A stretch of DNA of 11,854 nucleotides from Oscillospiraceae bacterium. GTDB lineage: Bacteria > Bacillota > Clostridia > Saccharofermentanales > Saccharofermentanaceae. The notes below the pieces were generated by a model. That model was not told the origin of the DNA. It saw only the letters and a program-made list of their open reading frames with translations, and made no database searches. The DNA is taken from assembly GCA_902767145.1 (NCBI GenBank), contig CACXGG010000241.1, positions 1-11,854 on the forward strand, written 5' to 3'. The position numbers and the translations under genes were made by a program. Positions 1 through 4,708 of this stretch are shown in pieces (positions within the stretch are counted from its first letter, which is position 1; every line of letters starts with the position of its first letter).

Positions 1-1
1 C

Positions 2-115
2 AAAAAGGAGAGGGAGAGGGCCTATAACGAGACCGTAACTCCCAACTGCAGGGAAAAGTGCAGCAACTGCGGTGCAGCCTGCTTTAAGACGGGGGTGTGC
101 TATGAGAGAAGATGA
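2..115 (+). CDS. C-terminal end of a B12-binding-type radical SAM protein (partial)
   Basis: Only the last 37 codons are in the window; the frame is open from base 2 to the TGA at 113-115. The tail has a compact cysteine cluster, read as PNCREKCSNCGAACF followed by TGVCYE. From memory this matches the C-terminus of the TIGR03960-type radical SAM proteins (B12-binding domain plus radical SAM core), whose cysteine-rich tail may bind a second metal centre. The next gene is the DUF2344 'radical SAM-linked' protein, which in Clostridia almost always follows or is fused to this family, so the neighbour supports the call. The specific reaction of the family is not established as far as I know. The radical SAM CxxxCxxC motif lies outside the window and cannot be confirmed here. 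Confidence 0.8.
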   Translation, partial: KKERERAYNETVTPNCREKCSNCGAACFKTGVCYERR

Positions 116-128
116 GAGAAGAAAGCTC

Positions 129-824
129 ATGACCACCAAGCAGCACCAGACCGCCTATGTGTGCAGGTGCAGGTTCTCAAGGACCGGAGCCACATCCTTT
201 ATAGGCCATCTGGACCTCAAGACCGTCTTTGAGAGGGCTGTTCGAAGAGCAGGTCTTTCCATGCTCTATTCCCAGGGATTCAATCCCAGGCCCATGCTGG
301 TATTTGCCCTTCCCCTTGGAGTGGGGATAGATACAAGAGCTGACTATGTGGATATATCCATGGCAGTCCCCCAGGATCCTGAGGAATTCAGGGATAAAGT
401 AAATGAAGAACTTCCTGACGGCCTGCGGATCGAGAGCTGCGTAACAATAGATGAACCCAAGAGGAGCCTTATGAGCGTGGTGACTACAGCATGCTATACC
501 CTGGAGGCTCCGGAAATCTCACAAAAGCTCATCAACCTGTTCAAGATGGAGACAGTGGAGATAGAGAAAAAGTCAAAGGGAAAGATCAAGACGGCTGATA
601 TAAGGCCCCTTATGATAAAGCCGGTGGAAGCCATATCACCTGATCTTATAGAGGTCATGGTATATGCAGGATCTGTTAAGAACTTAAGGCCTGATGTGCT
701 CCTTTCCGCCCTTGTCAGGTATGAGGGACTGTCACAGGATGCTGCCGCTGACTGTGTTGTCACCAGGACCGGCCTTTTCGGAGGGGAGTACCCCGATATC
801 GAAGAAATTGAGGGTTTGGTCTGA
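129..824 (+). CDS. DUF2344 / radical SAM-linked protein (TIGR03936 type)
   Basis: A 231-residue protein with the hallmarks of the radical SAM-linked family: an N-terminal CRFSRTG segment, then FIGHLDL (about 24-30), YSQGFNPRP (about 46-54) and the ALPLGVGIDTRADYVDI block (about 59-75), and a C-terminal RTGLF. Length is normal for the family. It lies directly downstream of the radical SAM gene, as expected; the pair is thought to work together, with unknown chemistry. The start is uncertain. ATG 129 is chosen because family members begin only a few residues before the (K/R)-F-(S/A)-K/R-x-G segment. It lies 13 bp after the upstream stop, with a purine-rich but weak ribosome site (AGAAG). ATG 102 (nine residues longer, overlapping the upstream stop by 14 bp) and GTG 72 are also open. 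The end of this gene carries the promoter for the next operon. Confidence 0.88.
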   Translation: MTTKQHQTAYVCRCRFSRTGATSFIGHLDLKTVFERAVRRAGLSMLYSQGFNPRPMLVFALPLGVGIDTRADYVDISMAVPQDPEEFRDKVNEELPDGLRIESCVTIDEPKRSLMSVVTTACYTLEAPEISQKLINLFKMETVEIEKKSKGKIKTADIRPLMIKPVEAISPDLIEVMVYAGSVKNLRPDVLLSALVRYEGLSQDAAADCVVTRTGLFGGEYPDIEEIEGLV

Positions 825-836
825 TTAGTGTATAAT
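808..836 (+). promoter_or_regulatory. Candidate sigma-70-type promoter for the marR-ACP operon
   Basis: TTGAGG (808-813; 4 of 6 to TTGACA) is separated by exactly 17 bp from a perfect TATAAT (831-836). The -35 lies inside the last codons of the DUF2344 gene and the -10 just after its stop. Transcription would start near 843, giving a leader of about 30 nt before the ATG at 873, with AGGAG at 859-863 as ribosome site. The promoter is predicted from sequence only. Confidence 0.65.
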
Positions 837-853
837 TAATAAGTTGCATATTA
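837..853 (+). promoter_or_regulatory. Possible operator: TAATA-N7-TATTA palindrome
   Basis: A 5-bp inverted repeat (837-841 and 849-853) with a 7-bp centre starts immediately after the TATAAT box and covers the predicted transcription start. A 17-bp palindrome here would suit autoregulation by the MarR-family protein encoded just downstream. The DNA is AT-rich, so a chance match is quite possible. It does not resemble the FabT consensus I remember (TTTGA-N3-TCAAA). Confidence 0.25.
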
Positions 854-872
854 GAAACAGGAGCGTCTTTAG

Positions 873-1394
873 ATGAAGATCGAAGAACAGGAAATGGCTG
901 ACTGCCTGGTCAGGATACTTGAAAACGTTATCCTCACCGAGGAGAAATCTATCCAGAAGGGATATTTCTCCAACCTGTCCATCGCAGAGATGCACACACT
1001 CGACGCGATAGGACCTTATGATGCAAGGACTATGACGGAGACGGCATCAAGTCTCGGTATCACCACCGGAACCCTTACCGTATCCATCGACAGGCTTGTG
1101 AAAAAGGGATATGTCGAAAGGAAGCGCGACGAGAATGACAGGAGGATCGTCAGGATCTCCCTTACGAGAGAGGGGAAGATAGCCTCAAGGATGCACGGCA
1201 AGTTCCATAATGTTCTGGCCAGACACATCCTGGAGCCTTATTCCGACGAAGAGAAAGAGACGCTCATGAGACTCGTTAATGATATCGATCATTACCTCGA
1301 GGCTCAGGTAAAGAAATATGATAACGCGCAGTCCATAAGAAAGACCGCAAGAGAAGTTGCGGATGAAACAAGAAGGAGAAACGACAATGGATGA
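873..1394 (+). CDS. MarR-family transcriptional regulator, FabT-like
   Basis: A 173-residue winged-helix protein. The N-terminal dimerisation helix is followed by LSIAEMHTLDAIG (35-47), the recognition region GITTGTLTVSIDRLVKKGYVE (about 62-82; GTLT and LVKKGYVER are diagnostic) and a wing with DENDRRIVRISLT (86-98). C-terminal helices and a basic tail follow. The pattern EMHTxDxIG ... GTxTxxxxxLxxKGYxER ... DRR ... KFH is that of FabT, the repressor of fatty-acid synthesis in streptococci, which uses long-chain acyl-ACP as corepressor; that role is known for the family and inferred here. Support comes from the next gene, which encodes an acyl carrier protein and overlaps it by 8 bp, and from the lipid enzymes around it. 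AGGAG at 859-863, 9 nt before the ATG, supports the start. The tail after residue 145 is longer and more charged than in typical FabT. Confidence 0.85.
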   Translation: MKIEEQEMADCLVRILENVILTEEKSIQKGYFSNLSIAEMHTLDAIGPYDARTMTETASSLGITTGTLTVSIDRLVKKGYVERKRDENDRRIVRISLTREGKIASRMHGKFHNVLARHILEPYSDEEKETLMRLVNDIDHYLEAQVKKYDNAQSIRKTAREVADETRRRNDNG

Positions 1395-1695
1395 CAAAGA
1401 AAGCCCCCGAGAACGTATTATGACCGTCAAGGACGCCGAGGAGAGAAAGGATATGATCTTCGAGGACGTTCTTAAACTCCTCGTACAGGAACTGGACATC
1501 TCACCCACAGAGATAAACAGGGATGTACAGATAATGGAAGAGCTTAATTTCGATTCTCTTCAGATGTACGAGCTGGTAATTGATCTTGAGGAAGCTTACG
1601 ATATCCGCTTGCCGGACGAACTGCTTGAAACAGTAAAGACCGTTGGAGACGTTGTGGACCTGGTATATTCACGATCCGTCGAAACTGAAGTATGA
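1387..1695 (+). CDS. Acyl carrier protein (102 aa, or 80 aa from an internal start)
   Basis: The protein carries the 4'-phosphopantetheine attachment motif NFDSLQMYELVIDLEE; Ser57 (counting from ATG 1387) is the expected modified residue. The motif is followed by LPDELLETVKTVGDVVDLV, the usual helix III-IV region of ACPs. A holo-ACP carries acyl chains as thioesters in the cytoplasm. ATG 1387 has a strong site, AAGGAG (1373-1378) spaced by 8 nt, and overlaps the regulator's 3' end by 8 bp. It adds 22 charged residues not seen in ordinary ACPs. ATG 1453 (MIFEDVLKLL...) aligns with the canonical ACP start and also has AGGAG (1439-1443) 9 nt upstream, giving an 80-residue protein with Ser35. No fab genes are adjacent, so this may be a second, dedicated ACP rather than the housekeeping one. 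Confidence 0.9.
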   Translation: MDDKESPRERIMTVKDAEERKDMIFEDVLKLLVQELDISPTEINRDVQIMEELNFDSLQMYELVIDLEEAYDIRLPDELLETVKTVGDVVDLVYSRSVETEV

Positions 1696-2693
1696 GATAT
1701 ATCCTTGTAATAAACAGCAAATCTAATCCCAAAGCACTCGGGGCGTTGGACGATGCCATCAATATGGTGTCACGCTCCGATCCGGATCTGCGTTCAAGGA
1801 TAGAACTGAAATTTACGGAATATCCGGGCCATGCATCGGATATAGCCATCGAAGTCAGTGAACAGTTCAAGGGAAATGTTACCATCGTTGCCTGTGGAGG
1901 TGACGGTACTGTTCACGAGATCGCAAATGCCCTGGCCTTCAGAAAGACCCCCATGGCATGTATCCCCTTCGGAACGGGAAATGACTTCATAAGGACAGTA
2001 CTTCCCACCATGAAGAAGTGGGACTATGAGACCCTTCTCAAAAATCTCGATAACCTGACGGTAAAGCCCATCGATCTCATTAAGATCGACAGCTATGACA
2101 TAATGGGAACACACCTGCAGAACTGGTCAGGCTATATGGACAACGTCACGTCCATCGGCCTGGATACCGTGGTCCAGGCAAATGCCAAGGCCATCGTAGA
2201 TGCCAAGGATACAAAGTTCAACAGGCAGACAGCATATATAAGGTCGGCCATCTCCGGCGTATTCGGCAAGAGATGCCATGAATTCAGATATAAGCTGGAG
2301 CTGGAGGATGGTTCCATCTATGAGAGCGAGACCGACAAGCATACCCTTATAAGCATATGTAACGGAAAGTACTACGGAGACGGTTTCTGCCCCGCACCTG
2401 ATGCCGATATCGCAGACGGTATCGCCAATATCTGTGCCGTGGACAACGTGCCCCTCATCAAGGCACTGGGACTTCTCCTTCTGTACCGTTTCGGAAAGCA
2501 TGAGGGAAAGTCAGGTATAAAGACATTCCGCGCCACCAGTGGTGTCATAACATCCACGAGCCCTTCGCTCCAGCTGGTGGGAAACTTTGACGGTGAGGAT
2601 TTCTTTGGAAACAGGATAAGGTTCGAGGTATTCCCCAAGGCTCTCAACCTGGCATTCTTCCCTGAGGATGGCTATAAGCATGAAGGAAAATAA
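1692..2693 (+). CDS. Diacylglycerol kinase family lipid kinase (DgkB/YegS-like)
   Basis: A 333-residue cytoplasmic lipid kinase of the DAGK catalytic family (LCB5/YegS/DgkB). Visible motifs are the nucleotide-binding GGDGT (69-73) in VACGGDGTVHE, the second glycine loop IPFGTGNDF (91-99), NVTSIGLD (151-158), NGKYYGDGFCPAPDA (224-238) and the C-terminal DGE (300-302) in NFDGEDF that supplies the catalytic acidic residue. Length matches the family (about 290-340). The expected reaction is ATP-dependent phosphorylation of diacylglycerol to phosphatidate, returning it to phospholipid synthesis; the exact lipid cannot be read from sequence. The ATG lies inside the ACP stop (ATGA, 1692-1695) with only a weak ribosome site, so translation is probably coupled to the ACP. 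It is followed by an overlapping EEP-fold gene. Confidence 0.9.
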   Translation: MRYILVINSKSNPKALGALDDAINMVSRSDPDLRSRIELKFTEYPGHASDIAIEVSEQFKGNVTIVACGGDGTVHEIANALAFRKTPMACIPFGTGNDFIRTVLPTMKKWDYETLLKNLDNLTVKPIDLIKIDSYDIMGTHLQNWSGYMDNVTSIGLDTVVQANAKAIVDAKDTKFNRQTAYIRSAISGVFGKRCHEFRYKLELEDGSIYESETDKHTLISICNGKYYGDGFCPAPDADIADGIANICAVDNVPLIKALGLLLLYRFGKHEGKSGIKTFRATSGVITSTSPSLQLVGNFDGEDFFGNRIRFEVFPKALNLAFFPEDGYKHEGK

Positions 2694-3762
2694 GAAGCAC
2701 AGAGGACTGAAGATCTTTCTCGGAGTTCTTTGCTCCATATTGCTGGTCATAGCCGGCTATCTGATCTATGTGTTCACTTCCTACTACAGGGTAGAGGATA
2801 GAAAGTCCCTGGATATCATCACCGAAGGATCTGCTCCTGAAGAGTTATCCTCCGGGACCACATATTCCATAATTACATATAATATCGGCTTCTGCGCCTA
2901 TACTCCTGACTTCAGCTTCTTTATGGACGGAGGAAAGTCCTCCTGGGCTGAGAGCGAGGAGAGCGTCATAAAGGATGCCGATGATATCGGGAACTTCCTT
3001 AAGGAAAGGGATCCCGATCTCTATCTCCTCCAGGAGGTGGATACAGACGGTACAAGATCCTATCATGTAAACCAGTTTGAGAGGATCATGGATATCACCG
3101 GTGACGGAAGCTATATCTTCGCCCAGAACTTCGATTCACCTTTCCTTTTCTGGCCTGTATACCAGCCCCACGGAAGCAATCAGTCGGGAATAGTCACATA
3201 TTCCTCCGCTGAGCCTGAAAGCTCCACCAGAAGGAGTCTTCCCGTATCGGAGTCTGTCACCAGGATCGTGGATCTGGACAGGTGTTATTCCATAACAAGG
3301 ATACCCACGGATAACGGTAATCTTCTCTGCCTTTATAATCTCCACTTATCTGCCTACGGCTCTGACGCATCTGTCAGGGAAGGGCAGACCTCCATGCTGT
3401 TTTCGGATATGGAGGCTGACTATGAGGCAGGAAACTACGTAATAGTCGGAGGGGATTTTAACCACGACCTGAGAGATGAGGACACTTCCGGTTTCCCGGC
3501 CTGGGCCCAGAGCTTCCCGGTGGAAGATCTTCCCGAAGGTTTCTCTCTTGCCTTTAATGTATGTGAAGGGGAGTGCGACCTGACAGCCAACAGCTGCAGG
3601 GATACCGAATATGCATATGATCCCGGAAACACCTTTACCGTACTTCTGGATGGATTTATAGTGTCCGACAATGTAACTGTGGAATATTATGAGAATCTGG
3701 ATCTGGATTTTATCTATTCAGATCATAATCCGGTATATATGGAGTTTTCCTTAAATCCCTGA
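2680..3762 (+). CDS. Membrane-anchored endonuclease/exonuclease/phosphatase (EEP) family protein
   Basis: A 360-residue protein with a short basic N-terminus (KENKKHRGLK) and one hydrophobic segment (about 11-32, LGVLCSILLVIAGYLIYVF), so the catalytic domain is probably outside the membrane. Conserved EEP motifs are in order: ITYNIGF (Asn68), LLQEVD (Glu119, metal ligand), NLHLS (His222), GGDFNHD (Asp259, Asn261) and a terminal YSDHNPV (Asp348, His349). All expected active-site residues are present. The fold includes nucleases, sphingomyelinase-like phosphodiesterases and inositol-phosphate phosphatases. The membrane anchor and the lipid-kinase operon favour a lipid or phosphoester substrate over DNA, but this is inference. 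The start is uncertain: ATG 2680 has GAGG (2664-2667) 12 nt upstream, whereas ATG 2668 directly abuts GAGG. From 2680 the gene overlaps the lipid kinase by 14 bp. Its stop abuts that of plsC. Confidence 0.85.
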   Translation: MKENKKHRGLKIFLGVLCSILLVIAGYLIYVFTSYYRVEDRKSLDIITEGSAPEELSSGTTYSIITYNIGFCAYTPDFSFFMDGGKSSWAESEESVIKDADDIGNFLKERDPDLYLLQEVDTDGTRSYHVNQFERIMDITGDGSYIFAQNFDSPFLFWPVYQPHGSNQSGIVTYSSAEPESSTRRSLPVSESVTRIVDLDRCYSITRIPTDNGNLLCLYNLHLSAYGSDASVREGQTSMLFSDMEADYEAGNYVIVGGDFNHDLRDEDTSGFPAWAQSFPVEDLPEGFSLAFNVCEGECDLTANSCRDTEYAYDPGNTFTVLLDGFIVSDNVTVEYYENLDLDFIYSDHNPVYMEFSLNP

Positions 3763-4488
3763 TCAGGCTTCAGCCTCAGGGTCCAGGTGAAGATCCTCCA
3801 TCTTATGCATCCATGCTGAGAGCGCATCAGTCATCTTGTGGGGATCGTTGTCATAATCCTCACCGTGAAGGGGCTCGCCTACATAGACCCTGATCTTCTT
3901 TCTCTTCATAAAGCCTTTGAAAGGCTTGGGCCATTTGCTCTGTCTGGGCCATGCTGCATAGGCACCGGAAAGATATACAGGTACCAGGGGAGTGCCGGAC
4001 TTGATGGCGATATAGCAGGCACCGTCCTTCATCTCACCCAGCTTTCCGTCATGGGTCCTTGTTCCCTCAGGGAATACGAAACATATATTACCCACCTCAA
4101 CGGCCTTCTTAGCTTTGATAAGTCCTCTTACGGGATTTCCGTGGCGCTCGACGCCGATACCTCTTCCGACTCTTACGATGAGCCTTCCAAGAGCACCGTA
4201 ATCAGTTGCCAGGTCAGCTCCTACCAGGGCGCACATATGCTTGAAGTGACCCCTGGGAAGGAATTTACTTATGAGAACACCATCTGCAAAGCACTGGTGG
4301 TTAGCTGCAACGACATAAGGGTTTTCCTTGGGGAAGTTCTCTCTTCCGATGCACTTGAAGTTGGTGCATATATCAGTGAGGAGCAGGAATCCCATCTTGG
4401 CCAGGTTTCCGCTGATCCCTCTCTTGGTGGGATATGAATTAGGGTCTTCCTTCTGTCTCTGTTTCTTGGGCTCACTGTTTTCGCTCAT
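3763..4488 (-). CDS. plsC: 1-acyl-sn-glycerol-3-phosphate acyltransferase (PlsC family)
   Basis: A 241-residue acyltransferase. It has the catalytic HX4D box as NHQCFAD (63-69; His64, Asp69), block II around GIGVERHG (110-117), the phosphate-binding FPEGTRT (139-145) and block IV LVPVYLSG (168-175). Family enzymes transfer an acyl chain from acyl-ACP or acyl-CoA to lysophosphatidate, giving phosphatidate at the inner face of the membrane. The N-terminal 25 residues are highly polar and there is no clear transmembrane helix, only a moderately hydrophobic LAKMGFLLLT stretch, so it is probably a peripheral membrane protein. The start is supported by a GGAG site six bases upstream on the minus strand (about 4495-4498). 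It is transcribed divergently from the acyl ligase and converges head-on with the EEP gene with no space between stops. Chain or acceptor specificity cannot be read. Confidence 0.92.
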   Translation of the reverse strand: MSENSEPKKQRQKEDPNSYPTKRGISGNLAKMGFLLLTDICTNFKCIGRENFPKENPYVVAANHQCFADGVLISKFLPRGHFKHMCALVGADLATDYGALGRLIVRVGRGIGVERHGNPVRGLIKAKKAVEVGNICFVFPEGTRTHDGKLGEMKDGACYIAIKSGTPLVPVYLSGAYAAWPRQSKWPKPFKGFMKRKKIRVYVGEPLHGEDYDNDPHKMTDALSAWMHKMEDLHLDPEAEA

Positions 4489-4508
4489 GACGCTCTCCGG
4501 AAAGTTTT

Positions 4509-4544
4509 ATTTTTCTACCTAATAATAACTATAAATAGAAAAAT
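4509..4544. repeat. 9-bp perfect inverted repeat flanking the plsC promoter -10
   Basis: ATTTTTCTA (4509-4517) and its exact reverse complement TAGAAAAAT (4536-4544) are separated by 18 bp. One arm lies at the predicted plsC transcription start and the other between the -10 and -35 boxes. The arrangement could be an operator or could be a chance feature of AT-rich DNA. It lacks the G+C-rich stem and adjoining U-run of a terminator. Confidence 0.4.
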
Positions 4545-4549
4545 GGCAA
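4522..4549 (-). promoter_or_regulatory. Candidate sigma-70-type promoter for plsC
   Basis: Read on the minus strand, TTGCCA (4544-4549; 5 of 6 to TTGACA) is followed after 16 bp by TATTAT (4522-4527; 5 of 6 to TATAAT). The start would lie near 4515, giving a leader of about 27 nt that contains the GGAG ribosome site of plsC. This is the best minus-strand promoter I can find in the divergent region. Confidence 0.6.
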
Positions 4550-4570
4550 TAACATTTTTTTACACCTCTT

Positions 4571-4588
4571 ATGTTAATAATTTTACAT
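4571..4588. promoter_or_regulatory. Possible operator: ATGT-n-AA-N4-TT-n-ACAT hyphenated palindrome
   Basis: The 18-bp element has half-sites ATGTnAA and TTnACAT with 12 of 18 positions symmetric. It lies near the middle of the 220-bp divergent region, about 21 bp upstream of the plsC -35 box, where a regulator could affect both genes. The size suits a dimeric winged-helix protein. No known regulon motif is recognised with confidence. Confidence 0.3.
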
Positions 4589-4613
4589 TTCCGCAGTTTT
4601 GCCATAAAAATAT

Positions 4614-4643
4614 TTCGTATGTCAAAGTATTTTCGCCTATAGT
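4614..4643 (+). promoter_or_regulatory. Weak promoter candidate for the acyl ligase with an overlapping FabT-like half-palindrome
   Basis: TATAGT (4638-4643; 5 of 6 to TATAAT) is the best -10 ahead of the ligase gene; its -35, TTCGTA (4614-4619, 18-bp spacer), is poor. The -35 lies within TTCGTATGTCAAA (4614-4626). This agrees with 9 of 11 defined positions of the streptococcal FabT box core as I remember it (TTTGA-N-T-N-TCAAA). If a FabT-like protein bound here it would block the -35. Both the promoter and the site are tentative. Confidence 0.3.
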
Positions 4644-4698
4644 ATGGACTTGAAAAATATAAAATGATAATATTTTCAGGAAACTTTTTTATGTATCC

Positions 4699-4706
4699 GG
4701 AGGTGA
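4699..4706 (+). promoter_or_regulatory. Strong ribosome binding site that fixes the acyl ligase start
   Basis: GGAGGTGA is fully complementary to the 16S anti-Shine-Dalgarno core; GGAGG ends 5 nt before ATG 4709. It decides against the upstream in-frame ATGs at 4664 and 4691. Confidence 0.8.
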
Positions 4707-4708
4707 AC

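Noticed and set aside
3838..4437. A 199-codon plus-strand open frame.
   Set aside because: It is antisense to plsC across its HX4D and FPEGTR motifs; no family resemblance and no ribosome site were seen.
4550..4576. Inverted TAACAT/ATGTTA around a T-run as a possible terminator.
   Set aside because: The stem is only 6 bp and AT-only apart from one pair, with the T-run in the loop rather than after the stem.
4599..4625. Near-perfect -35 hexamers TTGCCA (plus, 4599-4604) and TTGACA (minus, 4620-4625).
   Set aside because: Neither has a reasonable -10 at 15-19 bp spacing, so they were not called as promoters.
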